Shown here piece after piece: positions 22,573-30,875 of a stretch of 64,000 bases of DNA. The notes under the pieces are model-generated. The model made no database searches, was not told the origin of the DNA, and saw nothing but the letters and a program-made list of their open reading frames with translations. Numbering within the stretch: position 1 is the first letter of the stretch; each line of letters opens with the position of its first letter. Made by a program: the position numbers and the translations under genes. Source of the DNA: Comamonas sp. Y33R10-2 (GTDB lineage Bacteria; Pseudomonadota; Gammaproteobacteria; Burkholderiales; Burkholderiaceae_C); assembly GCF_019355935.1 (NCBI RefSeq), contig NZ_CP079925.1:1860001-1924000 (forward strand). The letters are read 5' to 3'.

Positions 22573-23253
22573 TTAAACAGCTTGCCCGGCTTCAATCGTG
22601 ATGCTGCGATCACATTGAGCCGCGATCCCCCGGTCATGCGTGACCAAGATCAGCGTTGTGCCGCGCTCGCGGTTCAGTGCAAACATTAACTCCATGATGG
22701 TCTGGCCGGTGGCAAAGTCCAAACTGCCCGTGGGTTCATCGGCCAGTAGCACAGCAGGCTCCACCACAAAAGCACGCGCCAACGCCACGCGCTGCTGCTC
22801 GCCGCCAGACATGAGCTTGGGGTAGTGATTGAGACGCTGGCCCAGCCCCACCCGCTCCATCATCTGGGTCGCACGCGCTCTGGCGTCGCGCTGGCCGGCC
22901 AACTCCAGCGGCAGCATGACGTTTTCCAGTGCGGTGAGATTGCCCAGCAGCTGAAAGCTCTGGAAGACAAAACCCATCTTCTGCGCCCGCATAGCCGCAC
23001 GGTCATCTTCGCTTAGAGCAAACAAGTCCTGCCCTTGCAGCCGAACCGTGCCACGACTGGGGGTATCCAGACCCGCCAGAATCGACAGCAAGGTACTTTT
23101 ACCTGAGCCCGATGCGCCCACAATGGCAACGGTTTCACCCGCAGTGAAGCTCAGGTTGATATCCCGCAAAATATCCAGCACGCCGGTTGAGTCACTGACC
23201 GACTTAGATAGTTGCTCAACCGCAATCAAAGGAATGGCAAGAGTTTTGGACAT
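22573..23253 (-). CDS. ABC transporter ATP-binding protein, YbbA/LolD-like
   Basis: Cytoplasmic ATPase of 226 residues in the MacB/LolD/YbbA group. It has Walker A GASGSGKST, Q-loop FVFQSFQLLG, signature MSGGEQQRVALARA, Walker B VLLADEPTGSLD and the H-loop VTHDRG. It is divergent from a TesA-type esterase gene, the same arrangement as ybbA-tesA in E. coli, which favours YbbA. The usual YbbP-like permease gene is not in this window, so the membrane partner is unknown. Its ATG overlaps the esterase ATG in a shared CATG. Confidence 0.88.
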   Translation of the reverse strand: MSKTLAIPLIAVEQLSKSVSDSTGVLDILRDINLSFTAGETVAIVGASGSGKSTLLSILAGLDTPSRGTVRLQGQDLFALSEDDRAAMRAQKMGFVFQSFQLLGNLTALENVMLPLELAGQRDARARATQMMERVGLGQRLNHYPKLMSGGEQQRVALARAFVVEPAVLLADEPTGSLDFATGQTIMELMFALNRERGTTLILVTHDRGIAAQCDRSITIEAGQAV

Positions 23254-23971
23254 GAATCAATTGGACAAAAAAAACACCATGGACGGTCGCACACACTTTG
23301 CTGTGCAGCGTCGTCACTGTATCGCTGTTGCACTGACGCTGGCAATTTCAGGGGCTTGCGGCGTTGCCGTCGCTCAACCTAAAGCAGCCGCCAAACCCGC
23401 GGTCTCTTTGAAGTCCGGTCCGGTACTGGTGCTTGGCGACTCGCTCAGCGCTGAATATGGCCTGACACGCGGCAAGGGCTGGGTGCAGTTGCTGCAGCAG
23501 CGCATGGATGCGGAAAAAATACAGCGCAAAGTCGTCAATTCCAGCATCAGCGGCGAAACCACCTCTGGCGGCAGGTCCCGACTGGCATCGCTGCTGAGCC
23601 AACATCAGCCAGCCGTGGTGATACTAGAGCTAGGTGGCAACGATGCGCTGCGTGGGCTAGCACTGCAAAGCACGCAAAGCAATCTAGAAGCGATGGTCAA
23701 AGCTTCCAAGGACTCAGGCGCGCAGGTACTGCTGGTGGGAATGCAAGTGCCGCCCAATTACGGGGCGACCTATACCGAGCAGTTTGCCAAGATGTTTGAA
23801 ACGATTGCCAGCACGCAAAAGCTGCCACTGGTGCCGTTTTTGCTTGCCGGCTTTGGCGATGCGCCGGATGCCGCTCAGTGGTTTCAGTCAGACCGCATTC
23901 ACCCCAACGCCAATGCCCAGCCTCAGATGCTGGACAACGTCTGGCCTAAACTCAAGCCGCTGCTGAAGTAA
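23252..23971 (+). CDS. tesA: SGNH-hydrolase esterase, TesA-like (thioesterase I / lysophospholipase L1)
   Basis: Periplasmic GDSL-type hydrolase of 239 residues that splits acyl-thioesters and esters. After an N-terminal signal sequence (hydrophobic stretch about residues 23-39) come the four SGNH blocks: VLGDSLSAEYG (catalytic Ser), SGETTSGG, ELGGNDALRG and DRIHPN (catalytic Asp and His). An inner ATG at 23279 would give a shorter signal region and is equally possible. The first ATG shares the four bases CATG with the divergent ABC ATPase start, so the two promoters must lie inside the opposite gene. Confidence 0.88.
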   Translation: MNQLDKKNTMDGRTHFAVQRRHCIAVALTLAISGACGVAVAQPKAAAKPAVSLKSGPVLVLGDSLSAEYGLTRGKGWVQLLQQRMDAEKIQRKVVNSSISGETTSGGRSRLASLLSQHQPAVVILELGGNDALRGLALQSTQSNLEAMVKASKDSGAQVLLVGMQVPPNYGATYTEQFAKMFETIASTQKLPLVPFLLAGFGDAPDAAQWFQSDRIHPNANAQPQMLDNVWPKLKPLLK

Positions 23972-23982
23972 GAGAATCGGCT

Positions 23983-24237
23983 TTAATCACCGCCGCCAGA
24001 GCCACCACCATCCCCTCCACCGCCATCGCTGCTGCTATCCGAACTAGCTGAATCACTCAAATCGCTTGAACTATCCCCGCTGCCTGATCCATAGAGGTCG
24101 CTGTCGTTAAAAACAACGCCTGCGTCATCGCGGCTGCTCGATGAGCTCCAGCCATGCGACGAGTCTGAACTACGCGCTACTGAGTTAACTGGGGTCTGCG
24201 GTGTAAAGATTTTTTTCACCCAAGCAAAAAATTCCAT
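23983..24237 (-). CDS. Small Ser/Asp/Gly-rich protein, function unknown
   Basis: Protein of 84 residues. Residues 1-20 are ordinary (MEFFAWVKKIFTPQTP), then the chain becomes almost entirely Ser, Asp and Gly, ending in GGGGDGGGSGGGD. There is no Cys and few hydrophobic residues after residue 45, so it is probably disordered and strongly acidic. The start is well supported: AGGAGG lies seven bases upstream of the ATG at 24237. I know no family for it. It is convergent with the TesA gene, only 11 bp from its stop, and lies upstream of nothing obvious. Confidence 0.7.
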   Translation of the reverse strand: MEFFAWVKKIFTPQTPVNSVARSSDSSHGWSSSSSRDDAGVVFNDSDLYGSGSGDSSSDLSDSASSDSSSDGGGGDGGGSGGGD

Positions 24238-24410
24238 GGCACCCTCCTGTTTCAATCCGACAACCAGCTCAGAACAGCCCACGCACGCACGAACACATGA
24301 ACAATTGTAAAAACTAAAGCAGCAAGTCTTTGATTTAACTAGGTTCCACAGAAAAATTACCATGAACCCAGCCAATTCAATAGACTTATTGCTTCTATTT
24401 CAATAGCAAT

Positions 24411-25634
24411 TTAAGCAAAGGCTTGGCTCAATGCTTGTGCCAAATCTGCCTGCAGGTCGCCGGCATCTTCCAGACCAATAGCAAAGCGCACGACCGTACC
24501 TGCCTTGATATGCGGTGTGGCTTGGTTACGCATTTCTGGCAGCTCATAAGGCACCACCAAGCTCACAGGGCCACCCCAGCTATAGCCAATCTTGAACAAA
24601 CTCAGGCTGTCGCAAAAGCGGTCCACCGCAGCTTGGTCAAAGCGCTCATCGATTACCACACTGAACAAGCCTGCGGCCACACCATCGGCGTTGTGACCTT
24701 GAGCGCACAACTGCTTCCAATGCGCATGACCCGGAGCATCTGGCATGGCCGGGTGCAACACTTGAACTACGGCGCTTTGCGCTGCCAACCAATGCGCCAG
24801 CTGGCGTGCAGCACGGTCTTGAGCGTGGTAACGCAGGCCAATGCTGGGCAGGCTGCGCAGCACGGCTTCTGCATCATTGCCACTCACGCCCAGCCCCAGT
24901 CGCATATGCGCCAGCTTGATTCGCATGTGTAGCGACTGGCTCCGCGTAATGATGCTTCCCATCAGCACATCACCGCCGCCGCTAGGGTACTTGGTCAGCG
25001 CATGGGCAGTGATATCAACGCCCACACTGCCGTCGCCCAACAAATCAAAAGGCCGAAAAGCCAGACCCGCGCCCCAAGTGTTGTCCAGCACTGTGGTCAC
25101 GCCTTTTTCGCGGCACAGTCGCACTTGATCGACCAAATTGGGGAACTCCATGGTGACCGAGCCCGGAGCCTCCAGCCACACTAACTTTGTCGCGGGCGTG
25201 ATCTTGGCGGCCAGATCTTCCACGTTCATGGAGTCGTAATACTGGTGGGTGATGCCGAAATGGGCTAACTCGCCTTCGGTCAAGGTTTTGTTGGGGCCGT
25301 AGGCGTTATCAGGCACTAGCACTTCATCGCCTGTTTTCAGCAGCGCCAGCGAGACCGTGGCGATGGCCGCCAGTCCACTGGGAACCAACAAACATTGCAA
25401 GCCGCCTTCTAGAGAAGCCAGACGTTCTTCCAGCGTATACGTGGTGGGCGTGCCATGCAGACCATAGGTGTAGCTGCTCTTATCAAGCCAGCGACGATCA
25501 CGCATGGCCTGCACATTCTCGAAGTACACGGTCGAAGCCTTGTGCACAGCAGGCTGCGGCGCATCAAAGTCCACGGGAGCACGGTACGGGTGGTGAATCA
25601 GATGGGTGGAGAGCTTTTGATCGGCTTGGGTCAT
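24411..25634 (-). CDS. metC: Cystathionine beta-lyase
   Basis: PLP enzyme of 407 residues of the Cys/Met metabolism family; it would convert cystathionine to homocysteine, pyruvate and ammonia in methionine synthesis. Family marks are YTYGLHGTPTTYTLEERLASLEGG, the Asp of VLDNTWGAGLAF that holds the pyridine nitrogen and the PLP lysine in HALTKYPSGGGDVLMG. SYSWGGPVSLV and GTVVRFAIGLED near the end are typical of MetC. A gamma-lyase or related activity cannot be ruled out by sequence alone. Confidence 0.9.
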   Translation of the reverse strand: MTQADQKLSTHLIHHPYRAPVDFDAPQPAVHKASTVYFENVQAMRDRRWLDKSSYTYGLHGTPTTYTLEERLASLEGGLQCLLVPSGLAAIATVSLALLKTGDEVLVPDNAYGPNKTLTEGELAHFGITHQYYDSMNVEDLAAKITPATKLVWLEAPGSVTMEFPNLVDQVRLCREKGVTTVLDNTWGAGLAFRPFDLLGDGSVGVDITAHALTKYPSGGGDVLMGSIITRSQSLHMRIKLAHMRLGLGVSGNDAEAVLRSLPSIGLRYHAQDRAARQLAHWLAAQSAVVQVLHPAMPDAPGHAHWKQLCAQGHNADGVAAGLFSVVIDERFDQAAVDRFCDSLSLFKIGYSWGGPVSLVVPYELPEMRNQATPHIKAGTVVRFAIGLEDAGDLQADLAQALSQAFA

Positions 25635-25672
25635 AAAGCTATCTTAGCTGGCGTAGAGACGCGATAACGGCG

Positions 25673-25706
25673 AAAAAAAGCCAGAGGGCTTGCGCGCTCT
25701 GGCTTT
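25673..25706 (-). terminator. Terminator downstream of the BON lipoprotein gene
   Basis: Stem AAAGCCAGAG / CTCTGGCTTT (25677-25686 with 25697-25706); on the minus strand it is followed by a T-run. It lies 25 bp after the BON gene stop and upstream of metC. Confidence 0.88.
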
Positions 25707-25730
25707 ATACGAGACGGTAGCTAAAGAGTA

Positions 25731-26240
25731 TTAGCCAGCCTTCACGGTCAGATTGTTGTTGACCGAGGTCACGCCCTTTGTGGCCTTGGCGATATCGCCG
25801 GCCTGTGTCTTCACAGCTTGCGAAGGAACGGTGCCCGACAGAGTCACGGCGCCACCTTTGGTATCCACATTGATTTGCAGCGCGCTAATGTCAGGAGCCT
25901 TGATCAGGTCAGTCTTGACGGCAGCGGTGATGCCAGCATCGTCCAATGCAGCACCGGCTTTGTCAGCGCCTTCTTCGATCTTGTTGCCGGCATTCTCCAC
26001 TGCATTGCTTGTAGCTTGGCCAGCTTTAGCCAGTGCATCAGCTGCAGAGTCACCTGCCTTAGCAGCACCGTCAGCCATCTTGTTGCCAGCGTTGTCAGTG
26101 GCTTGCTGAGTCTGGGAAATAGCGGAGTCCAGCTTCTGGCCCGCAGTTTTGTTGTCATCTGTCTTGCCGCAAGCAGCCAAACCGAAAGCTAAAGTGCTGA
26201 TAGCCAGAACTTGAACGGTACGAGTAAAAATCATTGACAT
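25731..26240 (-). CDS. BON-domain lipoprotein
   Basis: Predicted periplasmic lipoprotein of 169 residues. The signal peptide ends in the lipobox LAAC (Cys at about residue 23). Residues 30-100 are Ala/Asp/Lys-rich heptad-like repeats (ADGAAKAGDSAADALAKAG) that probably form an extended helix, as in LEA-like and YtfJ/CsbD-type stress proteins. Residues about 103-169 are a BON domain (ITAAVKTDLIKAPDISALQINVDT, GAVTLSGTVPS, VTSVNNNLTV), which binds phospholipid or envelope components. AAGGGGG lies upstream of the ATG at 26240. A role in envelope stress is inferred from family. Confidence 0.85.
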   Translation of the reverse strand: MSMIFTRTVQVLAISTLAFGLAACGKTDDNKTAGQKLDSAISQTQQATDNAGNKMADGAAKAGDSAADALAKAGQATSNAVENAGNKIEEGADKAGAALDDAGITAAVKTDLIKAPDISALQINVDTKGGAVTLSGTVPSQAVKTQAGDIAKATKGVTSVNNNLTVKAG

Positions 26241-26468
26241 GTTTATTGCCCCCTTATTTCTGACATTAATTTGACTAGTAACTGTAACGACCCATCTTTC
26301 TCTTTCTAATACGAAAAACTCGTCCACGCTTGTAGGAAAAGTCCGATGCTGTTTATGGAGTTCAAGACTTGCAGACAACCCGTGCGCTACAGCTATAGTC
26401 TTTGTTTGCCTGCAAGCTGACACTCGTGCGGGAAGGTCAAAACGCCAAAAGCTATACTTTGTGCCTTT

Positions 26469-27521
26469 ATGACAGCAGGACTTTCTGGTATGCGCTCGAA
26501 TGCTTTTTTGCGCCCCTTGGTCTATTTGAGCCTGCTCGGCCTTGCCGCATGCGGCAGCAACCCGCCCTCTCCCAAAGCTGTGGCAGATGGGCCTGCAACC
26601 ACCGCATCGGCACCCCCAATCAAGATCGGCCTGGCACTCGGCGGCGGCGCAGCCAAAGGCTTTGCCCACATTGGCGTCATCAAGATTTTGGAGGCCAACG
26701 GCCTCACCCCTGCGTTTGTCGCGGGCACTAGCGCAGGCAGCGTGGTGGGTGCCATGTACGCCAGCGGCATGAATGCGTTTGAGCTACAAGAAAAAGCCGT
26801 GGCGCTGGACGAAAGCAAGATTCGAGATCTGCAATTTTCCTCAGGCGGTCTGGTGTTGGGCCAGAAGCTGGAAGACTATGTGAATGAGCAAGTCAGCCGC
26901 AAGCCGATGGAACAGCTAGCTAAGCCTTTTGTGGCTATCTCTACACGCTTGGAAGACGGTGAGCGCACCGTGTTTACACGCGGCAATGTAGGTCAAGCCG
27001 TGCGCGCATCGAGCAGCGTGCCGGGCATGTTTCAGCCAGTCTCTATTGGCAAGTTTCACTACGTCGATGGTGGCATAGTCAGCCCCGTGCCGGTTGACGC
27101 TGCACGCAAGCTAGGTGCGGACATCGTGATTGCCGTGGACATCTCCAACAAGGCCAGCGGCAAGACACCCGGCAATATGCTGGGCGCGCTCAACCAGTCG
27201 ATTGCCATCATGGGGCAAAAGCTGGGACAGGCCGAACTGGCACGTGCCGACATCATCATTCGCCCCAAGGTACTAGACATTGGCCCTGCTGATTTTGCCC
27301 AGCGCAGCCATGCCATTGTGGAAGGCGAAAAAGCCACCACCGCCCTGATGCCGCAAATCCGCGAACGCATCGCCTTGCTACGTGCGGAACGCGCCAAAGC
27401 CATGCAGACCGCGCAGCTCAAGGCGCAGGAAGTCAAGCATCAGGAATGCCTGAAACAGCGCTCCAGCCTGCAAAAGCTATCTGGCATGGTGGGCATGAGT
27501 GATGACTGCGAAAAGCCCTGA
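26469..27521 (+). CDS. Patatin-like phospholipase lipoprotein (RssA-like)
   Basis: Predicted lipid acyl hydrolase of 350 residues. A lipoprotein signal with the lipobox LAAC (Cys about residue 28) places it in the envelope. The patatin domain begins with the oxyanion motif LGGGAAKGFAHIG, then the nucleophile elbow AGTSAGSVVG and the catalytic Asp in VDGGIVSPVP. The last 40 residues are basic and helical. The start is either 26469 or the ATG at 26490, which would give a cleaner lipoprotein signal. It is followed by a terminator and is not in an obvious operon. Confidence 0.87.
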   Translation: MTAGLSGMRSNAFLRPLVYLSLLGLAACGSNPPSPKAVADGPATTASAPPIKIGLALGGGAAKGFAHIGVIKILEANGLTPAFVAGTSAGSVVGAMYASGMNAFELQEKAVALDESKIRDLQFSSGGLVLGQKLEDYVNEQVSRKPMEQLAKPFVAISTRLEDGERTVFTRGNVGQAVRASSSVPGMFQPVSIGKFHYVDGGIVSPVPVDAARKLGADIVIAVDISNKASGKTPGNMLGALNQSIAIMGQKLGQAELARADIIIRPKVLDIGPADFAQRSHAIVEGEKATTALMPQIRERIALLRAERAKAMQTAQLKAQEVKHQECLKQRSSLQKLSGMVGMSDDCEKP

Positions 27522-27535
27522 GCCAAGTCACCCAT

Positions 27536-27566
27536 AAAAAAATCCCGCGCAATGCAGGATTTTTTT
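27536..27566. terminator. Bidirectional terminator between patatin and acyl-CoA dehydrogenase genes
   Basis: Perfect 10-bp stem AAAAAAATCC / GGATTTTTTT with an 11-base loop between two convergent genes. Stem GC content is low, but the A/T tracts suit both directions. Confidence 0.7.
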
Positions 27567-27583
27567 ATTGGTGTGAGAGCTTT

Positions 27584-29416
27584 TTAAAAAGCTTCTTCTT
27601 CCATGTTCGCGCAGGTCATATCCCGCGTCTTGACGACCTGCAACCAAGCGCTGACACGCGGCAGCTCGTAGACAAAGAAAAAGCGCTGCGCCGCCATGCT
27701 GCCGCGGTGTGCGGCAATGGCCAGCGCGTCATCCTTGGCCAGCACGGCCAGCGCCACATCCAGCCAGATCCAGCCCAGCACCACATGGCCAAAGGCCTGC
27801 ATGTACGGCACAGCATTGGCCAGCGCTTCCTGCGGGTTGTCGGTCGCCCAAGCCGCCTTGGTGGTGGACCCCACATCGGCCAGCGCGCGGGCCAGTTGGT
27901 TGGCATAGGTGCTTAGCTTTGCCTGCTGCTGCGCTTTTTGAATCGTGGCGTTGATGCGCGTGGCCAGCAACTGCAGGCCCTTGCCCCCCTCCATGATGAC
28001 TTTGCGCCCCAGTAAATCCATGGCCTGAATGCCATGCGTGCCTTCGTGAATCATGTTCAGACGGTTGTCACGCCAGTACTGCTCGACCGCAAAGTCACGC
28101 GTATAGCCGTAGCCACCATGAATCTGAATGGCCAGAGAGTTGGCCTCTAGACAGAACTCGCTGGGCCAGCTTTTGGCGACGGGAGTCAGCACCTCCAGCA
28201 GCAGCCTGGCCTCTGCCACCTGTTCGCCCTCCCCCGTGTTCTGCTCATCCACCAGTTTTGCGCAGAGCAAGTTCAGCGCCAGCGCGCCTTCGCAGTAGGC
28301 TTTTTGCGCCAGCAGCATGCGCTTGACATCCGCGTGCTCAATGATGCGCGATTGCGGCTTACTGGCATCCTTGCCGCCACCACCAATCGGGCGACCTTGC
28401 GGGCGACTTTGCGCATATTCAAGACTGGCGTGATAGCCCGCCATGCCCAGCATGGATGCAGCCATGCCGATGGAGATACGCGCCTCGTTCATCATGTGAA
28501 ACATGCATTTGAGGCCCTCGCCGGGCTTGCCAACCAGATAGCCAATCGCCCCGGACGCCCCGCGCACCGGGTACTTGCCTTCGCCAAAATTAAGCAGTGT
28601 ATTGGTCGTGCCGCGCCAGCCCAGTTTGTGGTTCAGGCCGGCCAGCACCACATCATTGCGCTCGCCAGTCAACTGGCCCTGCGCATCAACCAGCTTCTTA
28701 GGCACGATGAACAGCGAAATGCCTTTGACGCCGGGTACAGGCTTGCCATCGGGGCCGGGAATCTTGGCCAGCACCAGATGCACGATGTTCTCGGTCAGCT
28801 CATGGTCTCCCGCGCTGATCCACATCTTGTTGCCCTTGAGGCGGTAGCGTGGACCCAGCTCTTCGTTTTCAAAATCATCGCCATCAGGCTCGGCGCGCGT
28901 GGCGACGTCGGACAGGGACGAGCCCGCCTGCGGCTCGGACAGCGCCATGGTTCCTGCCCAGCGGCCGTTGAACTCATTGGCGGCAAACACCGTTTTTTGC
29001 AGCTGCGTACCGTGCGCCATGATGGCGTTGGCGTTGCCGCTAGTCAGCATATTCGAGCCGATGCTGATCGACGCTGCGGCAAAAAAGCAATTAGCGGCGG
29101 ACTCCACCACATAGGGCAGCTGCATACCGCCAATTTCATAGTCTTGCGCGGCGCTAAGCATGCCTGATTGGGCATAGGCTTCTCGGGCGTCATACGTGCA
29201 CCGCGGCAAGATGACTTTTTCACCATCAAACTGCGGCTCCTGCTGGTCCACCGTTCGATTAAAGGGCGCGTACTTCTCGCGGGCAATGCGCTCACAGGTG
29301 TCCATCACGGCATCAAAGGTGTCGCGCGAATGATCCGCAAAACGGGGGCGGCGGCTCAAATCTTCGGCCTGCAGCCAGTCGTAGAGCAAGAAATCAATGG
29401 TGGAGCGCAGGCGCAT
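27584..29416 (-). CDS. Acyl-CoA dehydrogenase, long (about 600 residue) type
   Basis: FAD-dependent dehydrogenase of 610 residues for the first step of beta-oxidation. The flavin and substrate sites are seen in WAGTMALSEPQAGSSLSDV, KMWISAGDHEL and the C-terminal LEANSLAIQIHGGYGYTRDF segment followed by WRDNRLNMIHEGTHGIQAMDLLG, which carries the catalytic Glu. A C-terminal helical extension of about 110 residues marks the FadE-like long subfamily. It is the last gene of a minus-strand run of FadB-like, thiolase and this gene, and would supply their substrate. Confidence 0.92.
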   Translation of the reverse strand: MRLRSTIDFLLYDWLQAEDLSRRPRFADHSRDTFDAVMDTCERIAREKYAPFNRTVDQQEPQFDGEKVILPRCTYDAREAYAQSGMLSAAQDYEIGGMQLPYVVESAANCFFAAASISIGSNMLTSGNANAIMAHGTQLQKTVFAANEFNGRWAGTMALSEPQAGSSLSDVATRAEPDGDDFENEELGPRYRLKGNKMWISAGDHELTENIVHLVLAKIPGPDGKPVPGVKGISLFIVPKKLVDAQGQLTGERNDVVLAGLNHKLGWRGTTNTLLNFGEGKYPVRGASGAIGYLVGKPGEGLKCMFHMMNEARISIGMAASMLGMAGYHASLEYAQSRPQGRPIGGGGKDASKPQSRIIEHADVKRMLLAQKAYCEGALALNLLCAKLVDEQNTGEGEQVAEARLLLEVLTPVAKSWPSEFCLEANSLAIQIHGGYGYTRDFAVEQYWRDNRLNMIHEGTHGIQAMDLLGRKVIMEGGKGLQLLATRINATIQKAQQQAKLSTYANQLARALADVGSTTKAAWATDNPQEALANAVPYMQAFGHVVLGWIWLDVALAVLAKDDALAIAAHRGSMAAQRFFFVYELPRVSAWLQVVKTRDMTCANMEEEAF

Positions 29417-29424
29417 ATCAATAT

Positions 29425-29482
29425 CCCATCAAAAACTACTGCAACGCTTTACCAGTAAGCGCTAGTAGCTATTACTTTTATC
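29425..29482. repeat. Dispersed intergenic hairpin element between beta-oxidation genes
   Basis: AAAAACTACTGCAACGCTTT and AAGCGCTAGTAGCTATT pair imperfectly (ACTACT with AGTAGCT, CGCTT with AAGCG). The same core recurs near 17800. It lies between the thiolase stop and the acyl-CoA dehydrogenase start on the minus strand and may affect transcript stability or termination. Confidence 0.45.
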
Positions 29483-29539
29483 AACCAAAAGCAAATAAAA
29501 GGCCGCCCCCTTACGGATAGCGGCCTTAAGTCAGCAGGC

Positions 29540-30715
29540 TTACAGGACTTCAAACACGCCCGCTGCACCCATGCCTCCGCCAATGCACATAGTCACGCAC
29601 ACGCGCTTGGCGCCGCGTCGCTTGCCTTCAATCAGAGCGTGGCCCGTCAGACGCTGACCCGAGACGCCATAAGGGTGACCCACAGCAATCGCGCCGCCGT
29701 TGACGTTGAGCCTCTCGGGTGGAATGCCCAGCTTGTCGCGGCAGTAGATTACCTGCACGGCAAAGGCTTCGTTGAGTTCCCACAGGTCAATATCGTTGAT
29801 GGACAAGCCCAGCTTTTTAAGCACCTTGGGGATGGCATAGATGGGGCCAATGCCCATCTCGTCAGGCTCGCAACCGGCCACAGCAAAGCCCAGAAAACGG
29901 CCCAGAGGCTTGAGCCCCTTGCGCGATGCATAGGCTTCGCTGACCACGGCGCAGGCGCCGGCGCCGTCAGAGAACTGGCTGGCGTTGCCTGCCGTAATTA
30001 CCCCGCCCGGCAGCGCGCTGCGCAGGCCGCTGATGCCTTCCTTGGTCGTGCCGTCGCGAATGCCTTCATCCTGGCTGACAGTCACTTCCTTGGTGATCAT
30101 GCCGCGCACCTTGTCGACCACGCCCATCACCGTCTTCATGGGAGCAATTTCGGCTTCAAACAAACCGGCGGCCTGCGCAGCGGCGGCTTTCTGCTGGCTG
30201 GATGCGCCGTACTCATCCTGCGCATCGCGGCTAATGTTGTAACGCTTGGCAACCTGCTCGGCCGTCTGCAGCATGCTCCAGTAAATCTCTGGCTTCATGG
30301 CGGTCAGCTCGGGGTCAAACGCCATGTGCGGGTTCAGATGGGGCTGCACACAGGAGATGCTCTCCAGACCACCGGCCACCAGCACATCGTTTTCGCCCGC
30401 GATGATGCGCTGGGCCGCCAGTGCGATTGACTGCAGACCTGAGGAGCAAAAACGGTTGATGGTCATGCCGGACGTCGTCACCGGCAGGCCTGCGCGCACG
30501 GCGATCAGGCGGGCAACGTTGGCGCCGGTCGTGCCTTCTGGCAGCGACATGCCCATGATTACGTCTTCCACTTCAGCGCTCTCAATGCCTGCACGCTCCA
30601 CAGCAGCCTTGACCGCGTGGGCACCCAAGGTCGGGCCGTAAGTCATGTTGAACGAGCCCTTCCAGCTTTTGGCCAGCGGGGTACGGGCGGTAGAAACAAT
30701 CACTGCGGATGTCAT
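29540..30715 (-). CDS. Acetyl-CoA C-acyltransferase (thiolase)
   Basis: Thiolase of 391 residues that cleaves 3-ketoacyl-CoA. The acyl-accepting Cys is in [12 protein letters not shown] (about residue 89), the catalytic His in [12 protein letters not shown] and the second Cys in [13 protein letters not shown]-terminal [15 protein letters not shown] is typical of the FadA/FadI-like group. It lies between the FadB-like and acyl-CoA dehydrogenase genes in one orientation, which supports a beta-oxidation operon. Confidence 0.93.
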   Translation of the reverse strand: MTSAVIVSTARTPLAKSWKGSFNMTYGPTLGAHAVKAAVERAGIESAEVEDVIMGMSLPEGTTGANVARLIAVRAGLPVTTSGMTINRFCSSGLQSIALAAQRIIAGENDVLVAGGLESISCVQPHLNPHMAFDPELTAMKPEIYWSMLQTAEQVAKRYNISRDAQDEYGASSQQKAAAAQAAGLFEAEIAPMKTVMGVVDKVRGMITKEVTVSQDEGIRDGTTKEGISGLRSALPGGVITAGNASQFSDGAGACAVVSEAYASRKGLKPLGRFLGFAVAGCEPDEMGIGPIYAIPKVLKKLGLSINDIDLWELNEAFAVQVIYCRDKLGIPPERLNVNGGAIAVGHPYGVSGQRLTGHALIEGKRRGAKRVCVTMCIGGGMGAAGVFEVL

Positions 30716-30756
30716 GTTCTGTCCTTTGATTCTGGGTATTGCTTGGAATCAAGCCT

Positions 30757-30869
30757 TTCACACAGACCAGCAAAAACGAAAAAATTTGCGTTTGAGACGA
30801 GGCGCTAAGCCGCAGGCAGTACAAAAGGTACGACAAGGCTTGGCAACGACGTATCAAGGGCTGTGTGAA
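30757..30869. repeat. 113-bp intergenic element with terminal and internal inverted repeats
   Basis: TTCACACAG at 30757-30765 and CTGTGTGAA at 30861-30869 are perfect complements. Inside, AAGCC ... GTAC-AAAAG... GTAC ... GGCTT (30808-30841) forms a second hairpin. It fills most of the gap between the FadB-like and thiolase genes. From memory, similar text is scattered through Comamonadaceae genomes. Confidence 0.45.
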
Positions 30870-30875
30870 TGGCGC

